Shown in pieces: positions 1 to 10,993 of a stretch of 64,000 bases of DNA; the stretch's first letter is position 1; each line of letters begins with the position of its first letter. The stretch is from the NCBI GenBank assembly GCA_006937955.1, contig SSNP01000242.1, forward strand, positions 84,326-148,325, given 5' to 3'. Under the pieces are notes generated by a model. It saw only the letters and a list, made by a program, of their open reading frames with translations. It made no database searches and was not told where the DNA came from. The stretch comes from Pachypanchax playfairii (lineage: Eukaryota; Chordata; Actinopteri; Cyprinodontiformes; Aplocheilidae). The translations under genes and the position numbers were made by a program.

Positions 1-683
1 ATCTGACACAGGAAGTGACTCTATAACTTGCTACTTTTTTAACTACATTGATGGCCAAATGTACATTACATTTACAGATCATCTTAAAAAAAACTTAAAA
101 GGGTTGAAAATAAATGGAATCATTCAAAACTAAGAAAATAACTTTGACAAGTTAGAATAAAACTTTAACAGACTGCGGTTCAGTCTAAGGTTATCTCAAA
201 GATAGTATCAGTCTGCTAGTTTTACACCTGTAAAGCAGGGCAGCATTGAGTATCCTGCTCTGTGAATTATTGAACTGTTAAAAAATGCAGTAGAATCATG
301 TTGAAACATCTGGGGTATTAAACTGAATATATTCTGTTTTATAAATGAACATCTGCTGGAGTAAATTCACCCAGGCTGTTCATGACCTTTTTTTTCTGGT
401 TACACGTTCTTATTTGAGAAGTAAACAATCTATAATGAATAACATTTGTACTCTGAAGTGTGTTGGCTGATGCTGAAGTGATGTGAACTCACAATTGTTG
501 CGTGTCAGAGGTTATGTGGTGTGACAGTGAAGCTAATGCAAGACAGTATTTTTACAAGTGTGCACTGTAAACTAGTCGGTACAGAAATGTTAACAGGATC
601 ATTTTCCCAACTGATTCTGTTCCTCAAAGGGAATTACCATCACTGGATGAAGTAATCCCAAAGCAGCAAAAGTAACTTGGCAA
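1..683. other. No gene or recognised element
   Basis: AT-rich sequence with no long open frame and no clear repeat termini. Confidence 0.6.
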
Positions 684-685
684 TA

Positions 686-1019
686 CAGTGATCCCTCACT
701 TATCGTGGTTAATTGGTGAAAATTCGCAAAGTAGGGATACACCAAGACACACGAGACAATCCGGTCAATCTTGAAAATAAAAGCGATTCTTCAAAATAAA
801 ATACCGCGATTGACAAATGCGATCATATTTGTGTATCTAAACAGACTATAGAGATGAAAATAAACACAACACAACTCCTCCTGGAGGAAGTGTAGGGAGG
901 TAAACGAAGAGCTGAACGCGTGGTATTGTAGATTTTTTATTTTTGGATAAATATTTTTTAAAAATGCATGTAGTGGTGTATTCGCAAAAGTCGAACCGTG
1001 AAGTAGCGAGGGAACACTG
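686..1019. mobile_element. Tc1/mariner-type MITE (pogo/Tigger-like termini), short copy
   Basis: 334 bp flanked by TA (684-685, 1020-1021), with inverted ends CAGTGATCCCTC and GAGGGAACACTG. It shares its outer sequence with the longer copy at 3569-4363 but lacks its middle. Superfamily assignment rests on TA duplication and termini. Confidence 0.8.
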
Positions 1020-1029
1020 TATCTCTTAA

Positions 1030-1195
1030 AGGCATGATTCAGATCTTTTGACGTGGGTTTCTTTGGAAATGTTGAGCAATTCATACTTTACTTGTTGTAC
1101 AAACAGCGTTGGCAGCTTAGCCACTTTGTCACTACGTTTAGCAACTTTTCAGACTCCTCAAGTGACCTTAAAAAACAAATCTACATTTCAACAAG
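1030..1195. mobile_element. TTAA-type MITE, one end
   Basis: It begins right after TTAA (1026-1029) with a terminus sharing TTCAGATCTTTT plus a GGGTTT stretch with the element at 45724. The Penelope-like palindrome lies just downstream and the opposite end was not found. Confidence 0.5.
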
Positions 1196-1207
1196 CAAGA
1201 GGTCCAA

Positions 1208-1627
1208 CTGTTTTTGGTTCTTTTTAAACTCAGAGTTCTTGAGAGGTGTATTACCTGTTGCTGACATGTTTCGGAGTGTTTACTTCCGCCTTCTTCAGAG
1301 CTGTTGTTGCTGTAGATGTTACTTCCTTTTATGAGCGGGCAGCAGGGGACGATGTCGCCCCCTGCTGCCCGCTTCTTCCCTGGTGATGATGGAGTCATGA
1401 ACCGGGACGATGGAGTCTACTTGTTGGACCACAGCTGGGACTCCATCATCACCAGGGAAGAAGCGGGCAGCAGGGGGCGACATCGTCCCCTGCTGCCCGC
1501 TCATAAAAGGAAGTAACATCTACAGCAACAACAGCTCTGAAGAAGGCGGAAGTAAACACGCCGAAACATGTCAGCAACAGGTAATACACCTCTCAAGAAC
1601 TCTGAGTTTAAAAAGAACCAAAAACAG
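1208..1627. repeat. Large inverted repeat, Penelope-like terminal sequence with hammerhead-like motifs
   Basis: Two 189-bp arms (1208-1396 and 1439-1627) are inverted copies with a single mismatch, separated by a 42-bp spacer. Each arm has its own inner hairpin: GCGGGCAGCAGGGG pairs with a near-complement 8 bp away (1337-1374 and its mirror). Each arm also carries a CTGAAGA ... GAAAC ... GTC string resembling the hammerhead ribozymes of Penelope-like retroelement terminal repeats. A 16-bp direct repeat (caagaggtccaactgt, 1196-1211 and 1661-1676) flanks the structure and may be a target-site duplication. The Penelope assignment is inference; no reverse transcriptase was seen. Confidence 0.65.
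1531..1580 (+). ncRNA. Hammerhead-ribozyme-like motif, right arm
   Basis: The core CTGAAGA is at 1537-1543 (position 7 of the hammerhead core tolerates any base). Stem II is GGCG (1545-1548) with CGCC (1559-1562), then GAAA at 1563-1566. A minimal stem III (AC/GT) follows, and the potential cleavage triplet GTC ends at 1572. Flanking GCT (1534-1536) and AGC (1573-1575) can start stem I. One extra A (1544) between the core and stem II departs from the canonical fold and may weaken it. The left arm has the same motif on the other strand, but its single mismatch (1275) breaks a stem II pair. Confidence 0.45.
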
Positions 1628-1893
1628 GATGATCTTTCAACACTCAGTAAGAACCTACCTCAAGAGGTCCAACTGTGAGGCCCTGCTCTAATCCAGAGCA
1701 CTTATATGATGTCACATATTTGCCAAAAATCAACAGGAAGCACACAGTTCAGATCGTGGCCGTATAATTGAACTCACTGGTGCATTCATTAATCAAGGTG
1801 CGCACAAAGTTCTGATGGCGAGCGTTTATTCTTACTTGGGCATTTGAACACAGGCCCATCAACTCATCTGTACACTCTCACTGTTACCTAATA

Positions 1894-2096
1894 CAGTGTT
1901 TCCCAACCCTGGTCCTCAAGGCACACTGTCCTGCATGTTTTAGATGTTTCCCTGTTGCAACACAGCTGAGTTAAATGAGCAAATTACCAAACAACTTGTC
2001 TTGTAATTTGCTCATTTAACTCAGCTGTGTTGGAACAGGGAAACATCTAAAACATGCAGGACAGTGTGCCTTGAGGACCAGGGTTGGGAAACACTG
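1894..2096. mobile_element. Palindromic hAT-type MITE, copy 1
   Basis: 203 bp and almost entirely palindromic (starts CAGTGTTTCCCAACCCTGG, ends with its complement). It is flanked by a perfect 8-bp target-site duplication acctaata (1886-1893, 2097-2104). The 8-bp duplication points to hAT mobilisation. A sister copy is at 58473. Confidence 0.9.
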
Positions 2097-2104
2097 ACCT
2101 AATA

Positions 2105-2689
2105 CAATGAATGTGAAAAGAGAAATATGTGTTCTACAACCAACAAATGTTTTGTTTCCTTCATCTGCTTTTGAGTCGAAGTCATGCCCCATTCTTCTAG
2201 TCCTGAGACATGAAAGAAGCATCAACACAAACTGAGATCTACAAAGTTCATTTGTAGTTTCTAAACCTGTTTAAGATGTTTTTCATTCAACTTTTGTCCA
2301 ACTTATCACAATATTCCTCTGATACAATGTCCTTTACAATGATAGACTCACAGTCAATAATGCAAATTTGGTAATTCAGAGACTTTTAGTACAGCCAGTA
2401 CAGATTTTATGTACTAGAGAACAGGAAACACTAAGCAGCCTCAATTTGGGCAAGCAGAAATTAATTCTAGCCAGAGTTTTGCTATTGGCTCATCTGAGTG
2501 AGGCTACTGCTAGCTGCTGCATTTCTACTGCAAAAAACCTTAGAAATCTTTTAAATACCTATGTAATGTGAAAAATGAAAGCGGTGTAAGTTTACAAAAT
2601 AGTGTTTGTATGAATTACTAGAACTCTATAGAGATTAAAGTTGTTTCTCATCAACTGGGATATAACTAACCTCCTTTTCTCCAAGCTGA
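2105..2689. other. No gene or recognised element
   Basis: AT-rich unique-looking sequence. The open frame at 2368-2571 has no recognisable features. Confidence 0.6.
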
Positions 2690-2875
2690 GGTCCTTCAAA
2701 CGTTCCCCAGTTCCAAAACCCACTGCATGTTTCAGATGCCTACCTGCTTCAACACACCTGATTTCAATTAGAAGCTGATCAACAGGCTTCTGTTAAACTT
2801 AACGTCATGCAGAGAAAGTAGCCAAATCATTTGAATCAGATGTGTTGAAGGACCAAGGAAAGTAAACACTGATCT
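2690..2875. mobile_element. Degenerate palindromic MITE
   Basis: Decayed inverted halves (CTTCAACACACCTGAT near 2750, ATCAGATGTGTTGAAG near 2840) resemble a diverged relative of the palindromic hAT MITE family. Ends are not clear. Confidence 0.45.
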
Positions 2876-3566
2876 AAACTATTGCTAGCTGCTGGAAGAT
2901 CATATAAAGAGCACAAAGATTAATGGTAACTCACTGAAAACAGATGAGAATGAGGCTGTTCGACAGAAACAAGTCCCAGATTTGCAGCTTGAGGTTTTGC
3001 TTTGCAGCTTCTAGCCCATAATTCCCCAGAGGAGATTTCAAGCATTTGAATTACAAAGTGTTTCACACAAAAATGGCAGTGAACAACTTTTAAGATTTAA
3101 TCTCAGTTCTACTTATTTTGTTAGAACTGTAACTTACATAATCTTTTTAATTGACTTCAGCCTCTGTGGTCTGCAGATCATTTTATTTCTGCAGGTAATG
3201 TATTTTAAATTAAAGTTGGATGATTATCTCTGGGGCGAGTCAAAAGTCATATCCATTTTTGAACTTGTTGCAGTAGTTACAACTGGATGCTTGAAGATCT
3301 GCTAACTCCTCCAGTATTCAGAGTCCCATCAAATTATTGCCTGTGGCCTGAGAGACGGTTTGTTGCATTGTTTTAAAGACAGGAGAATCTGTGCTTCCCT
3401 TTGTTGTGCAGATCAATGTGTTTCTGTTCAGCTTCCTGTACAGTTCAATAAGTTTTACATCCATGCTTTTCTGTAAATGTGTCCTTTTAGGAAACTGAAG
3501 CTTGAAACCAAAACTAATAAATTTGAGAGTAACATTCAAGGTAAAAAGAGAATTGTATAGATCCTA
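2876..3566. other. No gene or recognised element
   Basis: AT-rich sequence; I see no coding potential or repeat structure. Confidence 0.55.
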
Positions 3567-3568
3567 TA

Positions 3569-4363
3569 CAGTGATCTCTCATTTATCACGGTTAATTGAT
3601 TCCAGACCCCCCCGCGATAGGTGAAAATTCGCAAAGTAGGGATACACCAAGACACGCGAGACAATCCGGTCAATATTGAAAATAAAAGCGATTCTTCAAA
3701 ATAAAATACCGCGATTGACAAATGCTATCATATTTGTGTATCTAAACAGACTATAGAGATGAAAATAAACACAACACACACACACAGCACAACGGAGTGT
3801 GCTGACTACGTTGATGGGGGTGGGGTTTTGGGTGTCTAAACACAAACAGGGAAAGACTTTTTTCCCGAAAGAGTGAGAGAGGAGTTGTCAATTCAAGATG
3901 AACGATGTAGAAGGAGTAATTAAAACAAGCTCTCTTCAATTATTCAGTTATTTACTTATCCATGGTGAAAAGATAGCTCTGAATAAACAGACGAGCAGAA
4001 GCGCTTGTGGACCGGAGCGGAGAAAGACGCATTCGGTAACAGGGGAAAAGCTGATCGCTCCACGTCGCTTCTGCGTGCAGTGATGACTATAGCGTTCTGT
4101 TAGTTGACTGATGATGGTGATGAAGGACCTGTGCAGTGTGATGAAGGTGACGATGTGACTGCACAGGTACTAATGAGAGCTTTACAGCTCTTCGAGAAGC
4201 ATCTCGTCTTCAGATAGAGGCGCTAGTTCATTAACCGACTGTGGAGGAAGTGTGGGGAGGTAAACGAACAGTCGAACGCGTGGTATTGTAGATTTTTTAT
4301 TTATGGGTGAATATTTTTGAAAAATCTGCAAAAGTCGAACTGCGAAGTAGTGAGGGATCGCTG
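3569..4363. mobile_element. Tc1/mariner-type element (pogo/Tigger-like), longer copy
   Basis: 795 bp flanked by TA (3567-3568, 4364-4365) with inverted ends CAGTGATCTCTC and GAGGGATCGCTG. About 450 bp of internal sequence is absent from the copy at 686-1019. On the + strand near 4130-4210 it translates as an acidic stretch then VTAQVLMRALQLFEKH. This resembles the acidic C-terminal tail of pogo/Tigger DDE transposases, so it may be a deletion derivative of an autonomous element. The coding remnant is a weak inference. Confidence 0.75.
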
Positions 4364-4693
4364 TAGTATATATTAAGCCTTACTCGGTTGTTTTGTGGTC
4401 TCTGGACTGGCTCTGATTTGTATTAGATTGTTTTAAGTTCTGATGGTTATTCGTACATAATTTTAAACAAAGTAACAGTTGGATTTAGATCAGCATGTGT
4501 AACTGATGATATGAATACTGAATGCTGGTCTGGTCCGGTATCTGGTTCTGTTTACTATCACTGAGCATAATCCTACTTTATGTTCAAATCAGTTATCAGT
4601 GGGATGATACTGGATTGTTTCATGCAAAAATATGAAAATCCTTTCATGAATATGTAAGTTTGTGATTGAAGAATTACCTCACCTCACCCAGGA

Positions 4694-4822
4694 TACTATG
4701 CTATGCTATGCTCCGCCACGCCACGCCACACCACGCCATGCCACACCACGCCACGCCACGCCACGCCACACCACACCACACCACACCACACCACACCACA
4801 CCACACCACACCACACCATACC
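4694..4822. repeat. Pentanucleotide tandem repeat (CCACA/CCACG)
   Basis: A short CTATG triplet run passes into about 20 units of CCACG then CCACA. Open frames across it (HATPRHATPR-like) are repeat translations, not genes. Confidence 0.95.
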
Positions 4823-4849
4823 CAGCTCACATGAAAACATGCATATTTT

Positions 4850-4985
4850 TTCTACCATTGGGAGGAAACCGCAGCACCTGTCGAGAATTCATGATCGCAT
4901 GTGAAGAACATGTCTCCATGCAGACAGGTCTTTGCTGGGAGTCGAACCCAACTGCACAGTGGTTCAGTTGGCAACACTTTATTCA
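4850..4985 (-). mobile_element. SINE fragment (tRNA-derived head), degenerate
   Basis: On the minus strand it reads ...GCACAGTTGGGTTCGACTCCC..., a pol III B-box-like stretch, followed by a body resembling the SINE at 34471. The 3' part is decayed. Confidence 0.5.
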
Positions 4986-4989
4986 TTAA

Positions 4990-7069
4990 TTTTCCATACT
5001 CACCCAGGATTCAAACTGAAGATGTGCTTTGTATCAGGTGATATCTCAAACCTCCATGCCTCCGACGTTCTGAATGAAGCCCAGCTCTCTGCTGTGGCGA
5101 CAATGTCAGCACCACATGACCTTGTATCCACCGTTCAGTGTGAAGACCAGGGACAGGGCTTCTTCACAGGGAGTTACATAAGTGTCTGCGCAGAGACCGA
5201 GGGCAAGCCAAAAATTAATCGACACGATTAATTACAAGAGCCATATGGTCAGTAGTGCCTCAGTGCCATTTCCTGTTGGACTGCTGGGGAGGAGCTGGGA
5301 GGCCTGCTGACATTTGTACAAATTCAACATAAATGTTCAAATTTACTCTGTCCCTCACTACAACACAAACACACACCTCAGAAAGGTTAGATTTGACATA
5401 CTTTATGCATCATTAGTATAAATATGCTAAACTGTTGCCAGTTTCCAGGAAACATTTACCACTTAGAGTCTTGTATCATTCAGCTTTGAAAGTGTGACAA
5501 AATATTTAATACCGCTTCTCTTACTGGACACTCGCCAGTCTCTTAAAATCTAGACTTCAAAAGAGGTCTCAGCTTTTCCCTTTTTTTCTATCAAGCAGCT
5601 GTATGTATAGGAAAATAGAAACTGGAGTTAATAACACTACAGAAGATTCAAGAGCTTATTTAATCAAAATGACAGGTGATCGTACACCGTTAAAAAACAC
5701 AAAACAGCTGTTGGCACCAACACACAACTCAGAAATTAGATGGATACTGTCCCAGCTGCCAAGGGCTGTGTGAGTCATAGTAGACACTGGTTACATGGTG
5801 AGTGTACTGTATATATACAAGCAGTATTAATCATGCATACATTCCCACAGGGAGAGTATGGATTTTTCAGCTGAATTTCACATCTTCTCTATAATAATCA
5901 CTTCTCTCCGCCGAGGGGCAACATGCAGCAAACTTTGAATGATCATGTAAACTGTCAAGTTCTTATATTAAAAGCAAACAGACACTTATGCATGTTAATG
6001 TACTGTGCTGCACAAAAATTCATAATAAATGCTATAATTATAATATCACTAACACTATTCAGAAAATCAATAGTATTGTGTGTGTAATGATGTTACTCCA
6101 GATTTTAGACTTTCTGAAACAAATCAAAGGTAAATTCTATAACATTATTAGTTTCAATTGTAATATTTTGACTGTTTTGATGTTACGGGCATTTTCCTTT
6201 TCGTTAATGCAATCAGTCAGGTGTGATAACATACAAGGATGATACAAAGTTTATACAAACAGAGGTGCAGAGACAAAATCTGTTAGGAAACTCCCAGACT
6301 GCACCACTGCACCAATAGCAACCTTTTTAAAAACCTAATGGGATACATTCTGTGTTTTACAGCACCTGATCAGCTGCATGCAGTATCACTTAAACACAGT
6401 TTTGACCAATATGAAGCACACTATGAGTTACTGCGGGGATTGACCCTCAGACAGGAGTCCGCTCTCCTATCAGAGTGGTGAATGACACGTCACTCATACT
6501 AAACAAGGAGCCGTTTGAAAGCCAAAATAATCCAATCATGAGCCAGAATTCCCATCACCATTAAACCTGCTATAAACTTCAAAAGGTTTAGCTTCTTGCA
6601 TGTAAGAGAAACTGGCCCCTGAATTTAACTCAGGAGCAGAGGGCTAAATGCAAAATGAAAGAACTTTCAAAAATAAAAAAGGAAAGTGGAACATCAGGAA
6701 GCAGTGACCTAAGGAGTTCTGGGTAATATTAGGATTGAACAAAGAACGGCAGAAACTGAGGACTAAATGTACAAGGTGGGATGAAAACAGTTTTGTTAAT
6801 GAGCAGATGGAACACAGGTGCTAAACAAGAAAACTAATAAACTTTGTTCAATGAAACTCAAATCCCTCCAAAAAGAATAAAAATCTATAAAAATCTATAA
6901 ACCTAACAACCACAAACAAAGCTGAGAAACCTCATGAGTGTAATTAATTTCTTTAAGTACAGAAGCATTTTTGGCATTTATAAGCTTAGTACTATATATG
7001 TGGTGATACTGGTGTGGCATCTGTTTTTTTTTTTTTTAAGTTATCAACAACAGCTGATGGAATATTAAG
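4990..7069. other. No gene or recognised element
   Basis: About 2 kb of AT-rich sequence without splice-flanked coding blocks or clear termini; a T-run lies at 7025-7038. Confidence 0.55.
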
Positions 7070-7611
7070 CCCCCTTTGCCACTAGGGTCGGCTCAGCACT
7101 GTCCTATCATGTCAAGAATGAGGATGTGGGTAGAGGCATGGGCGTGCTCAGTTTAGCAAGTGGCACGAAAGAAAGCGCCATGATGTCATTCTTAATCGAC
7201 ACAAGAGTAGTAAACAAACATGAATGTGCGCATTGAGAGCAGGAAACAACAATGGAGGACATGGAGGTATTTATGTACTCAGACTGGAGCTCTTTCTGAA
7301 GAAAAAACTCTGACACGACATGTGAGAAGACATCGCATTTGAGGTCGATCAGGTGTGATTCTGTGACATCACTTCACGTACCCACCGCCAGGCTAATCAG
7401 TGGCTACCACTACGTAGGTAGGCGTGTGACTGATATCACTTTACTGGACCAATCAGTCCATAGGTGGGCGTTGGGTCGCTTCGGACTGAGGCAGAGGTGG
7501 GCCGAAAAAAAGGGTCGGGTCGGGTCGGCCCTGAAAAAGGTCATGGAAACATGCCAGAAAGGGTCTGAACCTGCCCGTTCCAGACCGTACCAACCCTAGT
7601 GGAAAAGGGGC
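7070..7611. mobile_element. hAT-like MITE
   Basis: Termini GCCCCCTTTGCCACTAGGGT and, inverted, GCCCCTTTTCCACTAGGGTT bound a 542-bp GC-richer block. An 8-bp duplication could not be confirmed, so the superfamily is a guess from the ends. Confidence 0.6.
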
Positions 7612-9861
7612 AAAAGTTTCTCAAGTTGTGTCCCTTTTTTCCCACTTTAAACCACAATGAGCCGAAAGGTGAAATACTTATAAAATGACCCATTCGACTA
7701 CCCAAAGTACCAGCGCTGCATGTTTCAAACAGCTTTTAGTTAGAAAAGGGAAATGATTTCAAATATTTTATAGATAATCTTCTATGTTCCAAAGATAGGT
7801 GTATCATGTCCCAAGAAAGAGAATCACACACTCCTGATTTCTACCTTTTCTTTGTATGCTGCGTTCATGTGCAGTATTAAATAGCCAGAGTTGAATTTTC
7901 ATCTGATAGAAAAGGATGATTATAAATAACGCATGATGATGATCATTTTGGCCACACTGCAGAACAAAGTTTGAGAGAGACTTTCTTGACCTGAAGCTCA
8001 AAAGGTTAAATCCTACCTTTAAAACTTGCTAACTTAATTAGCTCTTAGGGGAACAAGTGGCTTATTAACAAGTCAATTAACCAATGTGACACTCAAACAT
8101 GAAATAGATCCATCTTTGGTTTTAAAAAGAAAAAACCTCTGAAATAACTGCATGCTTCCTTCTTTGATTCACTGATGTTCCACACATCTGTGGTAACTTC
8201 AGTACGTTGTATCTCTTATCTCATCCTAGCTAGCAGAGGAAGTAGTGAGAGCAGATAAGAGTTTTGCCAGAGCAAATGCAAATATACATGAATTTCCACG
8301 CAGTGATTGACAACAGCTCCTAATGCCTCAGGATAGTCAGTCCTTCTACCATGCCGGGATGATGGGATTGACTGATGGCTTTCCTCTCTCTTCAACAGAA
8401 TTTTTACTTATTAATCACATTGAGAGTATGAACCGTGAAATGAAAGCCATCCAGCTAAACTACTCTGGCCTTGACTAAATAAATAGTCCTGTAAGGAAAT
8501 AACTTTTTCATAGGATTGGTTTGGTGGTAATTTTTCGAGACGATGCAAAATAGCCCCAAATATGCTGTAAATCAAACTTCAACCTTGCAGAGAATTAAAC
8601 AAGCATGGCTTTTTTGCTTTGCTTTCAAACCACTTCCTACCAACAGAGAGTCTTTTTCCCTGAAGCAAAGGAAATCTCACACATATTGTTTTTGAGTTCA
8701 TTCACTTCTCTGGTCCAGGAAGTCTTGGCATTCTTGTTGTCATTAAAACCCTGCCAGAATGTTGTTTTTGTTATTTGTTAATGTCAGAGTAAAGTCTAAC
8801 AAACAGGATAAAAAATGTCATACAAAATGAATATTCTGCAAAATCCAAATACACAAAGAAACCTAATTAACATGGTTCTGGCTACAAATTTCCTCAAGTT
8901 ACATCTATACTGTCAAGTGATAATCAAATATAATGGTTATAATGGATCTTCTCCCACGGAAAGTAGAATCCATCAGTGTTCATCTGATCAACCTGCATTT
9001 TTTCAGGTATCTACAAGGTCAATCACAGTTTCTAATGATTTAATCTGAGACATTCATACCACATCTGGGTCCTGCTGATGGGTCCAGGTCTACTAGACTA
9101 ACTGTCTCCTGGAATCTGTTCTATGTTCTTGAGACTGTTGGGAGACTCAGCAAACCTTCTGGTACGTATTGATGTTCATCCTGGTGGAGTTGGACCATCT
9201 GTAGAACCTCTGTAGGGTTCAGGTTTCTCTTCATGCTACCAGTTCTGACACTGACCTGAGTCAAATGCAAAACTATCAAAAAACATCAACAACAGATGAG
9301 GAGGGAAAATGTCTGTGGTTGCAAATGATTGTTTCAGAATCGTCTTATTGTCCCTTCAGGTCACCTGCTAATTTCATTAACACCAAACAGCTGATACAGA
9401 TTAACAACCCTCACTGATACTGAACTGAGCAGATCAATATCTCAGAAGTTTCATTGATCGACATCATCCTGTGATTAAAATTTTTTCCTTACTCTTATTT
9501 TTAACAGTATAGCACCTGCATGTTGTGATAAAAATAATGTACAAATATTCTTATTAAGTGAGTGAATTTAATGTCAGTTCTTAGTGAGAAACTGTTACAT
9601 CGCAACCAAACTGCAGCTAAGGAGCTAAATGGAGGACAATGCTTTGGCTGTTCCACCTTTATATGAAAATGAGTCAGTTGCATCCCTTGATTCATTTAAA
9701 TCAGCTCAATGAACTGTGGGAAATGTTAATTTTCTTCACAGGGGCCTTTTGTGTTTCAAGTCCCTGTGGAAAAGGCAGTTTCAGAAGTTGAGCGAGACAT
9801 TTATATTCATACGTATATATAAAATACACATATGTTATGTAATTTTGTGCGCGTGTGCTCA
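7612..9861. other. No gene; possible old repeat near 9060-9260
   Basis: The stretch is AT-rich and non-coding. The part at 9060-9260 has a base composition and phrasing typical of an old dispersed retroelement, but I could not define ends or family. Confidence 0.45.
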
Positions 9862-9975
9862 TGTGCAGAGAGAACATGCAAACTCCATGCAGCAAGGTCT
9901 TGACTAGATTCAAACCCAGGACCTTTCTCTGCAAAGATACATTGCTTTCAACAGTACCACTGTGCAACCCAACTT
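9862..9975 (-). mobile_element. SINE 5' fragment
   Basis: Minus strand gives GCACAGTGGTACTGTTG (A-box region) and GGGTTTGAATCTAG (B-box), then the ...TGCATGGAGTTTGCATGTTC... body. This matches the head of the SINE at 34471; the 3' half is missing. Confidence 0.7.
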
Positions 9976-10015
9976 GCCTTATTCATGAAGGTATATGGCT
10001 GTAGCCACTTAAACT

Positions 10016-10902
10016 ATGGCTGTCAAAATTAGCGCATTCAAAACGCATTAACGCAAAGCTACTTTTAACAGTGTTATTTTTTTAAAGAGGTCATTTCATA
10101 CAAATATCAGGACTTTGTGGTTATTTTTTTAAGTATTAACCTGTAATATGAAACATTTTATATCTAAAAAACGTCAGGAAACACTGATTAACAGACCGTT
10201 CAATCTGTCTGCATTAAAATTCAGCTGGTTCCCGGCTGTTTCCGTCAGGCTGCTTCGTGAGCAGCTCATTCATATTCAATTATTAAATTTGCAGGACTCA
10301 GATTGGCTAACAAACTAGCCTATGAGAGCAAGGTATACTGTTTCCTGCCCCTCTGCGCATGGTAACAGCAGATGTTCTCTCTTCCTGTTTGATACATCTT
10401 TACGCTACAGCTTTTAGCCAGCAGCATGCTAGGCGAGGTTTTAACTGCGGGAGCTGCCGAATACTAACGAACAAAGGAGTTGTGACGAAACAAGTACCGG
10501 CCGTTCAAACTCGGGTTTTATCAGAAAGGGAATGATGTGCACATGTGCACACAGCACATGAGTCGCTCAACCTCCAAAAGCCTTTTTAGAGACTAATTTA
10601 CTCAACTTTTGCTTAAAAAGCACAAAGAAGTAATCAGGTGGTTTCAATTTAATCTAAAGTACACTTGATAAAATGAATTTCAAGTATATTATTTTTTTGC
10701 TTAGCGGCACAGTTACAGTTATAATAAACATATTTTCATGAAGTTTATTTTTCCAGTCATTAGTTAAAATTATAGTAGAAATATGAAAAATATTTTAAGG
10801 TCAATTAAAATCATCTTTAAAATCTGATATTAATAATCAGTTAATTGTGGACGATCATGCAAACAATTGTGATGACAACATTTTTATCGTTCGACAGCTC
10901 TA
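10016..10902. mobile_element. hAT-like element hosting a TTAA MITE
   Basis: Outer ends GGCTGTCAAAATTAGCGC and ...CGACAGCTCTAG are roughly inverted. Inside, after TTAA at 10082-10085, sits a copy (about 10086-10595) of the MITE found inverted at 25477-26021. Outer boundaries are tentative because no matching target duplication was found. Confidence 0.5.
10086..10595 (+). mobile_element. TTAA-type MITE, copy of 25477-26021
   Basis: It starts AGAGGTCATTTCATACAAAT just after TTAA. From there to about 10530 it aligns with the reverse complement of 26021 back to about 25590. The far end is decayed. Confidence 0.65.
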
Positions 10903-10993
10903 GTGCACACACTCACACACACACACATATATATATACTGTATATATATATACGTATATATATATATATATATATATATATACTGTATATATA
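10903..10993. repeat. CA then TA dinucleotide microsatellite
   Basis: A CA run (about 10903-10926) passes into an interrupted TA run with TACTGTATA inclusions to 10993. Confidence 0.9.
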
